Assembly: GCF_052180275.1 (NCBI RefSeq)
Contig: NZ_CP197465.1
Coordinates: forward strand, 5,146,001-5,210,000
Origin: Kumtagia sp052180275
GTDB taxonomy: Bacteria; Pseudomonadota; Alphaproteobacteria; Rhizobiales; Rhizobiaceae
Length of the DNA stretch: 64,000 nt
Reading direction: 5' to 3'
Shown: positions 16,853 through 24,768 of the stretch, one piece after another
Layout: every line of letters begins with the position of its first letter
How positions within the stretch are numbered: the first letter of the stretch is position 1
Program-made: the position numbers and the translations under genes
Notes under the pieces: generated by a model
The model's database searches: none
Told to the model about the DNA's origin: nothing
The model's input: only the letters and a program-made list of their open reading frames with translations

Positions 16853-17206
16853 CTAAAAACACCGCACATCGGCTTCCGCCTGCGCCCGGCGAAGTTCGGA
16901 GCCTGCCGCCTTGGCCGGCGCGCTGTTGCGGAACAGGCCGCTGGCCTCGCCGCTCATCTGCGCCATGCGCCGGAACGTCTCGGCCCGTTCGTAGTCCTCA
17001 TAGGGCATGATCGAGGCGATCACGTCGATCGAGCAGGAGCAGCGCTCCAGCGAATCGCGGGTCTGGCCGTTCACCTGCATGCAGCCCAGCACGTAATCGG
17101 CCAGCGCCGTCGTCGGATAGTCGCCGGCGGCCTTTGCCGGCCAAGCCAGGGCCGATGCGCCGGCGAGCAGCAGCCACAGGGAAAAATGTCCGGCAGGTCT
17201 CGTCAT
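16853..17206 (-). CDS. Small secreted Cys-containing protein beside xoxF
   Basis: A 117-residue exported protein. The signal peptide (SLWLLLAGASALAWPAKA) is followed by a helical domain with LGCMQVNGQTRDSLERCSCS, where three Cys could form disulfides or bind a ligand, then IMPYEDYERAETFRRM and a final Cys. The second of two adjacent ATGs (17206) is chosen because GGAG lies seven bases before it; 17209 is the alternative. It diverges from xoxF. I believe similar small proteins occur in other xoxF regions, but no function is known to me. Confidence 0.75.
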   Translation of the reverse strand: MTRPAGHFSLWLLLAGASALAWPAKAAGDYPTTALADYVLGCMQVNGQTRDSLERCSCSIDVIASIMPYEDYERAETFRRMAQMSGEASGLFRNSAPAKAAGSELRRAQAEADVRCF

Positions 17207-17209
17207 CAT

Positions 17210-17911
17210 CGATCTCCGCTGCTTGCCGCCGGCACGCCGTGGGGCTTCTGCCGCATGAATCCGGCGCCCCGCGGCCGGCCGCCACGGCATCGCCCGATCA
17301 TGTGGGCCTGATAGGACGAAAGCATATAGGACCAAAGGAGGAATGCGCTGCACAGCGGCAAAAGCGCCCTGCGGCGACCTTTTCCAGCCTGTCCGAGGCG
17401 GCGGTCCGGGTGGATTTTCATAGGATTCGAACTAATGGCGGCGGGTGTCGAAGCCATGCCGCCGCCCCCGGAGCAATACATGAAATAGGCGAAAGGAACC
17501 CAGTTTAGTAAAAGCCCGCGATAAGCTCAAACCACACTTCCAATATACACTTTCATGACAGACGAGAGCGAAAATACTAAATCATGAATCGATTTCAGGA
17601 TATTTTCCTCTCACATCGCATCACATCCACTATTATATTGCACTGCAACATAGACGATGGGCTTTTTGCTTGCCTGCGGTGTCGGGATGACATAGGTTTT
17701 CCCTGTTTCCGGCTTCAAGGGCGTCACCGTCATAGGGAGCGGCGACCGTCTTTCGTAGGCCAAAGTGGGGTGGGCAGTAACGGTGCCCTCTGCGCATCTG
17801 GCTTAGGTCGTGACACGCTGCCGGAAATACTTCCCACCACATGAATCGCTTGGGCGAGCCCTTGTGGGCAAGACAATTGATTCCTGCTTGCGAACCCCGG
17901 GAGGACATTCG
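17210..17911 (+). promoter_or_regulatory. Divergent upstream region of xoxF, long leader
   Basis: About 700 bases without a convincing gene. The middle part (about 17500-17650) is clearly AT-richer than the surroundings and includes a small palindrome TTGCACTGCAA at 17638-17648 just after TATTATA, a likely promoter zone for xoxF. The start-proximal 200 bases hold an open frame in phase with xoxF, but no signal-like sequence. GGGAGGAC lies before the xoxF start. No known riboswitch was recognised. Confidence 0.45.
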
Positions 17912-19813
17912 ATGCGTGTACTCAAGAAAACCACCCTCATTCCATTGACCGCGGCGCTGATCACCAGCGCATCGGCCTTTGGTGCGTGGGCGAACGACGA
18001 CTTGCAGAAGCTTGCCTCTGACCCCAAGAACTGGGCGATGCCGACAGGCGATTATGCCAATACGCGTTACTCGAAGCTCAATCAGATCAACAAGGACAAT
18101 GTGAAGAACCTGCAGGCCAAGTGGACCTTCTCCACCGGCGTGCTGCGCGGCCATGAAGGCGGACCGCTGGTGATCGGCGACGTCATGTATGTCCACACGC
18201 CGTTCCCGAACATCGTCTATGCGCTCGACCTCAACAACGACGGCAAGATCCTCTGGAAGTACGAGCCGAAGCAGGATCCGAACGTCATCCCGATCATGTG
18301 CTGCGACACGGTCAACCGTGGCGTCGCCTATGGCGACGGCAAGATCATCCTCAACCAGGCCGACACCATGGTGACGGCGCTCGACGCCAAGACCGGCAAG
18401 GTCGTGTGGTCGATCAAGAACGGCGAACAGACGGACGGCGGCAAGGGCGAATCCGGAACGCACGCCCCGATCGTCGTCAAGGACAAGGTGATCGTCGGCA
18501 TCTCGGGCGGCGAATTCGGTGTCCGCGGCTGGGTGGCTGCCTACAACCTCAAGGACGGATCGCTGGCCTGGAAGGGCTATTCGATGGGTCCCGACGCCGA
18601 AACGCTCATCGACCCGGAAAAGACGACGGCGCTCGGCAAGCCGGTCGGCAAGGATTCCGGCACCAACACCTGGGAAGGCGAGCAGTGGAAGACCGGCGGC
18701 GGCTCGACATGGGGCTGGTATGCCTACGATCCGAAGTCGAACCTGGTTTTCTATGGCACTGGCAACCCATCGACCTGGAACCCGGTGCAGCGCCCCGGCG
18801 ACAACCGGTGGTCGATGACCATCTTCGCCCGCGATGCGGATACGGGCGTGGCCAAGTGGGTCTACCAGATGACCCCGCACGACGAGTGGGACTATGACGG
18901 CGTCAACGAGATGATCCTCGTCGACGGCATGGAGGTGAACGGCGCCAAGCATGACGTTCTCGTCCACTTCGACCGCAACGGCTTCGCCTACACGATGGAC
19001 CGCAATTCGGGCGAGCTCCTGGTCGCCAAGAAATACGATCCGGCGGTGAACTGGGCGACGGAAGTCGTGATGGACAAGAACAGCGACCAGTATGGCCGCC
19101 CGCAGGTCGTCGCGAAATACTCCACCCAGCAGAACGGCGAAGACACCAACTCGACCGGCATCTGCCCGGCGGCACTCGGAACCAAGGACCAGCAGCCGGC
19201 ATCCTATTCGCCGAAGACCGGTCTCTTCTACGTGCCGACCAACCACGTCTGCATGGACTACGAGCCCTACCGGGTGAGCTACACGGCCGGTCAGCCTTAT
19301 GTCGGCGCCACCGTGGCGATGTATCCTGCGCCCAACAGCCATGGCGGCATGGGCAACTTCATCGCCTGGGACGCAGCCAAGGGTGAGATCGTCTGGTCGA
19401 AGCCCGAGCTGTTCTCGGTGTGGTCCGGCGCGCTGGCGACCGATGGCGACGTCGTCTTCTACGGAACGCTGGAAGGCTACATCAAGGCGGTCGATGACAA
19501 GGGCAACGAACTCTACAAGTTCAAGACCCCGTCCGGCATCATCGGCAACGTCAACACCTACGAACATGGCGGCAAGCAGTACATCGCCGTGCTGTCAGGT
19601 GTCGGCGGTTGGGCAGGCATCGGCCTCGCGGGCGGGCTTCTCGCTCCCGAGAACGCCGCTGCATGGCACGGCGCGGTGGACCAGGGCCGCGAGCAGGGCG
19701 ACGAGGCCGCATCGGTCGGCACCGCTGGCCTGGGCGCGGTCGGCGGCTACGCCGGTCTTGCCGAGTACACGACGCTGGGCGGCCAGCTCACCGTCTTCGG
19801 TCTCCCGGACTGA
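17912..19813 (+). CDS. xoxF: Lanthanide-dependent PQQ methanol dehydrogenase, XoxF type
   Basis: A 633-residue periplasmic quinoprotein that oxidises methanol, using PQQ and a lanthanide ion. The signal peptide ends near ASAFGAWA. The vicinal disulfide is C130-C131 in IMCCDTVNRG. The metal site reads HDEWDYDG, D327 plus D329: the extra Asp two residues after the catalytic Asp is the mark of lanthanide-binding XoxF rather than calcium-binding MxaF. Propeller repeats such as DAKTGKVVWS and the GGGSTWGWYAYD segment are intact. GGGAGGAC precedes ATG 17912. xoxG, xoxJ and pqq genes follow; no mxaI is present. Confidence 0.97.
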   Translation: MRVLKKTTLIPLTAALITSASAFGAWANDDLQKLASDPKNWAMPTGDYANTRYSKLNQINKDNVKNLQAKWTFSTGVLRGHEGGPLVIGDVMYVHTPFPNIVYALDLNNDGKILWKYEPKQDPNVIPIMCCDTVNRGVAYGDGKIILNQADTMVTALDAKTGKVVWSIKNGEQTDGGKGESGTHAPIVVKDKVIVGISGGEFGVRGWVAAYNLKDGSLAWKGYSMGPDAETLIDPEKTTALGKPVGKDSGTNTWEGEQWKTGGGSTWGWYAYDPKSNLVFYGTGNPSTWNPVQRPGDNRWSMTIFARDADTGVAKWVYQMTPHDEWDYDGVNEMILVDGMEVNGAKHDVLVHFDRNGFAYTMDRNSGELLVAKKYDPAVNWATEVVMDKNSDQYGRPQVVAKYSTQQNGEDTNSTGICPAALGTKDQQPASYSPKTGLFYVPTNHVCMDYEPYRVSYTAGQPYVGATVAMYPAPNSHGGMGNFIAWDAAKGEIVWSKPELFSVWSGALATDGDVVFYGTLEGYIKAVDDKGNELYKFKTPSGIIGNVNTYEHGGKQYIAVLSGVGGWAGIGLAGGLLAPENAAAWHGAVDQGREQGDEAASVGTAGLGAVGGYAGLAEYTTLGGQLTVFGLPD

Positions 19814-19868
19814 TTTTGAGGGAACCACGCGACCAGCCTCGGCCTTAAAAGGGTGAGGCCTGAAAACC

Positions 19869-19904
19869 GGAAGCCCGGCTCGACAAACCAACAGTCGGGC
19901 TTCC
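19869..19904 (+). terminator. Hairpin between xoxF and xoxG (possible attenuator or stabiliser)
   Basis: GGAAGCCCG and CGGGCTTCC form a perfect nine-base-pair stem around an 18-base loop, 55 bases after the xoxF stop. There is no clear T-run after it. It may protect the abundant xoxF message or reduce read-through into xoxG. Confidence 0.5.
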
Positions 19905-19989
19905 GATTTCGCCAACCACAACGCACCTGTCACCGCCGCATTGCGACAGCAAAGCTTTGTCCGTGGCGAAACCAACCAAGAGGTTCGTA

Positions 19990-20520
19990 ATGACTTTTCG
20001 TGCCGCTGTTATCGCCTGCCTCCTCCTGCCCCTCGCCGGCCATGCATTCGCACAGAGCGCCAGCGATCCGGACACCAAGGAAAAGGCGGCGGCGGTAGGC
20101 GACGATGACGGGAAATACACGGACGCCAATGGCAACCCGACTTTCAAGATCTTGGATGACGGCACGGTCGACTGGTACACATTCAGCGGCTACCGGCGCT
20201 TCAACTCCGACTGCTTCGTCTGCCACGGGCCGGACGGCGTCGGCTCCAGTTACGCTCCCGCTTTGGCGGATACGGTGAAGACGATGGATTACGGCACCTT
20301 CCTGTCGATCGTCGCGGAGGGCCGCAAGAACCTCAGCGCCGGCAAGGAAAACGTCATGCCGGCCTTCGGCGACAACAAGAACGTCTATTGCTACATGGAC
20401 GACCTCTACATCTACCTGCGCGCCCGCTCTGTCGGCGACCTGCCGCGCGGCCGCCCGGCCAAGAAGGCCGAGAAGCCGCAGGCCGCCAAGGACGCCGAAG
20501 CGTCCTGCATGGGTGGCTGA
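19990..20520 (+). CDS. xoxG: Cytochrome c electron acceptor of XoxF
   Basis: A 176-residue periplasmic cytochrome, the direct electron acceptor of XoxF. Signal peptide: AAVIACLLLPLAGHAFAQ. The haem site is C75-F-V-C78-H79 in FNSDCFVCHG and the axial Met is probably M123 in NVMPAFGD. A Lys/Pro/Ala-rich tail (GRPAKKAEKPQAAKDAE) ends with an extra Cys. ATG 19990 with AAGAGG upstream is preferred to a TTG at 19957. It is separated from xoxJ by a single base, fitting one operon. Confidence 0.93.
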   Translation: MTFRAAVIACLLLPLAGHAFAQSASDPDTKEKAAAVGDDDGKYTDANGNPTFKILDDGTVDWYTFSGYRRFNSDCFVCHGPDGVGSSYAPALADTVKTMDYGTFLSIVAEGRKNLSAGKENVMPAFGDNKNVYCYMDDLYIYLRARSVGDLPRGRPAKKAEKPQAAKDAEASCMGG

Positions 20521-20521
20521 G

Positions 20522-21385
20522 ATGATTTTTCGCCGCGCCCCCAGCCTTGTTGCCATGTTCGCCCTTGCCGGCGTGCTGGCCATGCCGTCCGTCGCCGCGA
20601 TGGCGCAGGGCGCCGGCATCGGGGCCGCTGGCGAGCTTGTCGATCCCGACGTGCTGCGCGTCTGCGCCGACCCGTCCAACATGCCCTTCACCGACCAGAG
20701 CGGAGAGGGTTTCGAAAACAAGCTGGCCGAGTTCGTCGCCGCCAAGACCGGGCGCAAGTCGGTCTCCTACACCTGGTTCCCCATGGTCACCGGCTTCGTG
20801 CGCCAGACGCTGCGCGCCAACCGCTGCGACATCATCATGGGCTACGCGCAAGGCGACGAGCAGGTGCAGAACACCAACGCCTATTACCGCTCGACCTATG
20901 TGCTGATGTACAAGAAGGGCGGCGGCCTCGATGGTGTCGAGACCATCGAGGATCCAAAACTCGCGGACAAGCGCATCGGCGTGGTCATGAGCACGCCGCC
21001 GGCCTCCAACATGGCGCGCGCCAACCTGATGAAGAAGGCAAAAGTCTACGAACTGATGGTGGATACCCGCTTCACCGCGTCGCCGGCCGAGATGATGATC
21101 AAGGACATCCAGTCCGGCGAGATCGACGCGGCGGTCGTCTGGGGACCGATGGGCGGCTACTACGCCGCGAAGTCAGGCGCGGACGTCGCCGTGGTGCCGC
21201 TCACCAAGGAAAAGACCGGCTCGCGCATGTCCTACCGCATCACCATGGGCGTGCGCCCGTCCGACCAGGAATGGAAGCGCACGCTGAATCGGCTGATCAA
21301 GGACAACCAGGCGGAGATCAACAAGATCCTGCTCGGCTACGGCGTGCCGCTGATCGACGAACAGGACAAGCCGATCACCCAATGA
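20522..21385 (+). CDS. xoxJ: XoxJ, periplasmic binding protein-like partner of XoxF
   Basis: A 287-residue exported protein of the solute-binding fold (signal near PSLVAMFALAGVLAMPSVAAMAQ split by charged residues). The mature part begins LVDPDVLRVCADPSNMPFTDQSGEGFENKL, the MxaJ/XoxJ pattern, and goes on with KRIGVVMSTPPASN and a hinge before AAVVWGPMGGYYA. XoxJ is needed for methanol dehydrogenase activity in several methylotrophs, apparently by helping activation. It is not linked to a transporter. ATG 20522 follows the xoxG stop, and its own stop overlaps the next gene by four bases. Confidence 0.92.
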   Translation: MIFRRAPSLVAMFALAGVLAMPSVAAMAQGAGIGAAGELVDPDVLRVCADPSNMPFTDQSGEGFENKLAEFVAAKTGRKSVSYTWFPMVTGFVRQTLRANRCDIIMGYAQGDEQVQNTNAYYRSTYVLMYKKGGGLDGVETIEDPKLADKRIGVVMSTPPASNMARANLMKKAKVYELMVDTRFTASPAEMMIKDIQSGEIDAAVVWGPMGGYYAAKSGADVAVVPLTKEKTGSRMSYRITMGVRPSDQEWKRTLNRLIKDNQAEINKILLGYGVPLIDEQDKPITQ

Positions 21386-21969
21386 GCCGGTCGATCGGAA
21401 CGAGGAACGAAGGATGGAGGAAGGAAGCGTTTCTGCTGCTTGCGACCGGCCTTCTCGGCTGGACGGCTCCGTTATACGCTGCCGACGTTCCGGAGCCCGA
21501 CGGCTACCGCATGGAAGAATACCGCGCGCCGGTGCCCGCGACGCTGAAGGGCGCCAAGGTGGTGACGACGGAGGAAGCCGAGGCGCTTTGGCGCAACAAG
21601 GAAGCGGTGTTCTTCGACGTCATGCCGAACGCGCCGAAGCCGGCCAATTTGCCGGAAGGCACGATCTGGCGGGACAAGGCGCGGAACGACATTCCGGGCA
21701 GCATCTGGCTGGCCAATGTCGGCTACGGCGAGATCAATGCCGAGACGGCGGCGTATTTCCGCGCCGGCATCGCGGCGGCGGTGGGGACAGACACGTCGAA
21801 GCCACTGCTGTTCTACTGTATGACCAACTGCTGGATGTCGTGGAACGCGGCCAAGCGGGCGGTGGAATGGGGCTACGCCCCGGTTCTGTGGTATCCTCCC
21901 GGTTCCGACGGCTGGGAGAACGCAAAGCTGCCGCTGGAAGAAAACCGGCCCTTCGTCTTGCCGAACTGA
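21382..21969 (+). CDS. PQQ-associated rhodanese-like protein with CXXXCW motif
   Basis: A 195-residue exported protein with a rhodanese-like fold. After the signal (FLLLATGLLGWTAPLYAA) come GYRMEEYRAPVPATLKGAKV, FFDVMPNAPKP and the motif C146-M-T-N-C150-W151 within LLFYCMTNCWMSWNAAKRA, the position of the active-site loop in rhodaneses. Proteins of this kind are known as companions of PQQ-dependent alcohol catabolism. The ATG overlaps the xoxJ stop, so it is the last gene of the xoxFGJ transcript. Its biochemical role is not established. Confidence 0.88.
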   Translation: MSRSIGTRNEGWRKEAFLLLATGLLGWTAPLYAADVPEPDGYRMEEYRAPVPATLKGAKVVTTEEAEALWRNKEAVFFDVMPNAPKPANLPEGTIWRDKARNDIPGSIWLANVGYGEINAETAAYFRAGIAAAVGTDTSKPLLFYCMTNCWMSWNAAKRAVEWGYAPVLWYPPGSDGWENAKLPLEENRPFVLPN

Positions 21970-22137
21970 GTTTTTGAAACCGACCGATACCGACTGCTTT
22001 TTGATTTTCGCATTTTCAGGACGTTCTGCTTCATTTGTCCATTTTGAACTGATGGACGACCGGCTGTCGCATAACGGTGCCTTGCGACCGCCAAACGGCG
22101 AGGTCCGGCCTTGGGGCCGGGACAACAGGAGGAACGC

Positions 22138-22233
22138 ATGAAGAAAAGCTGGACGAAGCCCACGATGTGCCAGGTGGCAGCTGGCATGGAAATCTCGCGC
22201 TATCTGCCTGCCGAAATCACTCCCAAGAAGTAG
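22138..22233 (+). CDS. pqqA: PQQ precursor peptide PqqA
   Basis: A 31-residue peptide, the ribosomally made substrate for pyrroloquinoline quinone. The Glu and Tyr that are cross-linked are E18 and Y22 in the sequence GMEISRYLPAEI, spaced E-x3-Y as required. A very strong ribosome binding site (AGGAGGAACGC) precedes the ATG. It ends with TPKK and is followed nine bases later by a stable hairpin. pqqB to pqqE follow in order. Confidence 0.96.
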   Translation: MKKSWTKPTMCQVAAGMEISRYLPAEITPKK

Positions 22234-22242
22234 GCGACTGCC

Positions 22243-22294
22243 GCGGCGCGTCGCCCCGGAAACGGGACGACGCGCCGCAACTCAATGTTTTTGG
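22243..22294 (+). terminator. Strong hairpin with T-run just after pqqA
   Basis: GCGGCGCGTCG (22243-22253) pairs with CGACGCGCCGC (22268-22278); inside, CCCG pairs with CGGG around GAAA. A TGTTTTT run follows nine bases later. This is a likely partial terminator that lets pqqA be made in excess over pqqB-E. Confidence 0.75.
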
Positions 22295-22372
22295 TCCACT
22301 GGATTGCTCGCGGAGCGTTTCGCGGGACGATAGGGTGTTCGCCGCGTCACAAATCGCAAACGGATCGTGGCC

Positions 22373-23308
22373 ATGCGCCTGAAGGTCATCGGATCGGCAG
22401 CAGGCGGTGGGTTTCCGCAATGGAACTGCAATTTTCGGCTGAGCCGTGCCGCGCGCGCCGGCCAACCGGGTGTTCTCCCGCGTACCCAATCCAGCCTGGC
22501 GGCATCGGCCGACGGGCAAGGCTGGGTGCTTTTCAACGCTTCCCCCGACATCCGCGAGCAGATCGCCCGGACGCCGGAATTGCAGCCCGCGCCGGACGCG
22601 CCCTTGCGCTCCACGCCGATCAGGGCCGTCGTGCTCACCAACGCCGATGTCGACCATGTCGCCGGTCTGCTCAGCCTGCGCGAGCGCGAACCCTTCGCCG
22701 TCTATGCCAGCCAGCGGGTGCTTGAAGTGCTCGCCGCCAATTCCATCTTCAACGTGCTCGACCCGAAAATCGTGCCGCGCCGGCTGCTGCCGCAGGACAC
22801 CGCCATCCCGATCCGCGACGCGGATGACCGCGACACCGGACTCACCGTCGAAAGCTTTGCCGTGCCCGGCAAGATCGCGCTCTATCTGGAGGATTCGACG
22901 CGCGCCGACGCCGATTTCGGCTCGGAAGAAGGCGACACGATCGGCGTGCGCATTTCGGCCGGTTCCGGCCCTTCGGCCTTCTACGTTCCCGGCTGCGCCC
23001 GCGTCGACCAGCGCCTGCGCGCCCGCCTCGACAACGCTGCCTGCCTGCTCTTCGACGGCACCGTCTTCACCGACGACGAAATGCTGACCGCCGGCGTCGG
23101 CCAGAAGACGGGCCGGCGCATGGGCCACCTCGCGATGTCGGGCGAAGCGGGCTCGATCGTCGCGCTTGCCGGCCTATCCATCGGCCGCCGCGTCTTCGTC
23201 CACATCAACAACACCAATCCGGCGCTCGACGACGCTTCTCCCGAGCGCGCCGCCATAGCTGCGGCAGGCTGGGATGTCGCCCATGACGGCATGGAGATCG
23301 TGCTGTGA
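22373..23308 (+). CDS. pqqB: PqqB, MBL-fold hydroxylase of PQQ biosynthesis
   Basis: A 311-residue metallo-beta-lactamase-fold protein. PqqB is an iron-dependent enzyme that hydroxylates the cross-linked Glu-Tyr intermediate. The start LKVIGSAAGGGFPQWNCNF is diagnostic, and the metal-binding segment is LTNADVDHVAGLL. The C-terminal HINNTNPALDDASPER is also typical. ATG 22373 is used; a GTG two codons earlier is possible and neither has a clear ribosome binding site, consistent with transcription from the pqqA promoter. A repeat element lies between it and pqqC. Confidence 0.96.
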   Translation: MRLKVIGSAAGGGFPQWNCNFRLSRAARAGQPGVLPRTQSSLAASADGQGWVLFNASPDIREQIARTPELQPAPDAPLRSTPIRAVVLTNADVDHVAGLLSLREREPFAVYASQRVLEVLAANSIFNVLDPKIVPRRLLPQDTAIPIRDADDRDTGLTVESFAVPGKIALYLEDSTRADADFGSEEGDTIGVRISAGSGPSAFYVPGCARVDQRLRARLDNAACLLFDGTVFTDDEMLTAGVGQKTGRRMGHLAMSGEAGSIVALAGLSIGRRVFVHINNTNPALDDASPERAAIAAAGWDVAHDGMEIVL

Positions 23309-23391
23309 ACGGTTTCCTGATGAGTTTTTCCCGCCCGGCCCGACAATCCGACATGCGTCCGGACGAAAGCGACGTCCGGCGGGGAAGCGCA

Positions 23392-23470
23392 GGGGACAGT
23401 TTACTTTCTTTCGGCAGAAGGATCGAAGCGGTCGCGAGGTCGCGCGGGCCGAAAAAAGTAAACTGTCCCC
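23392..23470. repeat. Palindromic repeat, family D (copy 1), between pqqB and pqqC
   Basis: Perfect 16-base arms GGGGACAGTTTACTTT and complement, extended inward with TTTCGGC/GCCGAAA. A second copy with the same arms lies at 60943-61021. Size (79 bases) and structure resemble REP/MITE-like elements mobilised in trans. No mobiliser gene is in the window. Confidence 0.85.
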
Positions 23471-23507
23471 GGCACCTGCACCTGCCGAGGCGCATGCGGA
23501 GGCCTGC

Positions 23508-24284
23508 ATGAACATCTTGACCATCGCCCCCCGCAGCTTCCACGACGCCGCAAAAGACGGCCTCACCCCCACCCAGCTCGAAGCCGTCCTGCGAAAAGTC
23601 GGCGCCGAGCGCTACCACAACCGCCACCCCTTCCATCACAAGATGACCTCCGGCGCGCTCTCCAAGCTGGAGATGCGGGCCTGGGCGCTCAACCGCTATT
23701 GCTACCAGGCGGTGATCCCGCGCAAGGACGCTACCATCCTGGCCCGCGCCGAGGATCCTGCGTTCCGCGCCGAATGGCGAAAGCGCATCGAGGACCATGA
23801 CGGCGACGACGGCTGGAGCGGCGGCATCGCCCGCTGGCTTTATCTCGTCACCTCGCTCGGCCTCGACGCCGACGCGGTGAAAAGCGAGCACCTCGCCTTG
23901 CCGGCCACGCGTTTCGCCGTCGGCGCCTACCTCTCCTTCTGCGCCAACCGCACCCTGCTCGAAGCCGTCGCCTCGTCGCTGACCGAGTTGTTCTCCCCCG
24001 TCATCATCGGCGAGCGCGTGCCGGCGATGCTGGCGAAATACGACTACATCACCGAGGACACGCTGGCCTATTTCAAGAAGCGCCCCGAGCAGGCCTCGCG
24101 CGATTCCGACTTCGCGCTCAGCTATGTCATGCGCCACGCCGACACGCCCGAGCGCCAGCAAAGTGTGATCGACGCGCTGGTGTTCAAATGTGATATTCTC
24201 TGGGCCATGCTCGACGCGCTCGAACACGCTTATGGTGGCGCCGGCCACATCCCGCCCGGTGCGTATCGGGAGGATGCGGCGTGA
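23508..24284 (+). CDS. pqqC: PqqC, pyrroloquinoline-quinone synthase
   Basis: A 258-residue all-helical oxidase that closes the ring and performs the last eight-electron oxidation in PQQ formation, without metal. Recognisable segments are RYHNRHPFHHKMTSGALSK near the start, NRYCYQAVIPRKDA, and the helix with EDTLAYFKKRPEQASRDSDFAL. CGGAGGCCTGC before ATG 23508 fixes the start; in-frame upstream codons run into the family D repeat and pqqB. It is followed by a family A repeat instead of the tight packing common in pqq operons. Confidence 0.96.
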   Translation: MNILTIAPRSFHDAAKDGLTPTQLEAVLRKVGAERYHNRHPFHHKMTSGALSKLEMRAWALNRYCYQAVIPRKDATILARAEDPAFRAEWRKRIEDHDGDDGWSGGIARWLYLVTSLGLDADAVKSEHLALPATRFAVGAYLSFCANRTLLEAVASSLTELFSPVIIGERVPAMLAKYDYITEDTLAYFKKRPEQASRDSDFALSYVMRHADTPERQQSVIDALVFKCDILWAMLDALEHAYGGAGHIPPGAYREDAA

Positions 24285-24300
24285 TGGACTTGCGGCGTGC

Positions 24301-24431
24301 GCCCCCTCCACCGCCTACGGCGGTCCCCCTCCCCCGCTTCGCAGGGGAGGAACTAGCGGCGCCGCCGGCACGCCCTGGATCCTCCCCCGTTTACGGGGGA
24401 GGGGGACTACGCGAAGCGTGGTGGAGGGGGC
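24301..24431. repeat. Intergenic inverted repeat, family A (copy 2), between pqqC and pqqD
   Basis: Arms GCCCCCTCCACC and GGTGGAGGGGGC, with inner GGTCCCCCTCCCCCG and CGGGGGAGGGGGAC, as in copy 1 (664-783). Only 16 bases separate it from the pqqC stop and 28 from the pqqD start. Confidence 0.8.
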
Positions 24432-24459
24432 ATGTAATTTCCAACGGGAGCCCCCTCCC

Positions 24460-24768
24460 ATGATCCCCCAACAACCCTCTCCGCGCGGACGCGCCCTCGT
24501 CTCCCTGCACTCCATCCCTGCCCTGCCGCGCCACGTCCGCATCCAGTACGACCCGGTGCGCCAGGCCCATGCCGTGCTCTCGCCGGAAAAAATCTTCTGG
24601 CCCAACGACATCAGCCTCGACATTTTGCGCCGCTGCGACGGCAGCACCACGGTCGCGCAGATCGTAGCCGGCCTCGCCGCCGAATACGACGCTCCGGAAG
24701 CCGACGTCTCGGCCGATGTCATAACCTTCCTCCAGGAATGGTCCGACAAACTTCTGGTGAAGCTATGA
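24460..24768 (+). CDS. pqqD: PqqD, PqqA peptide chaperone
   Basis: A 102-residue protein that binds PqqA and presents it to PqqE. The core matches the family: RHVRIQYDPVRQAHAVLSPE, then DISLDILRRCDGSTTVAQIV and a winged-helix-like tail ending FLQEWSDKLLVKL. The ATG at 24460 has ACGGGAG upstream. About ten extra residues (PQQPSPRGRAL) precede the conserved core. The stop overlaps the pqqE start as ATGA, so the two are made together. Confidence 0.95.
   Translation: MIPQQPSPRGRALVSLHSIPALPRHVRIQYDPVRQAHAVLSPEKIFWPNDISLDILRRCDGSTTVAQIVAGLAAEYDAPEADVSADVITFLQEWSDKLLVKL

Noticed and set aside
17584..17844. 86-codon ORF in the xoxF upstream region
   Set aside because: No ribosome binding site or family resemblance; it lies in the AT-rich promoter zone. 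Its minus-strand counterpart, a 644-codon open frame, is antisense to xoxF.
664..24431. Repeated elements of families A-D considered as a CRISPR array
   Set aside because: They are isolated palindromes in different operons, without regular spacers or cas genes.
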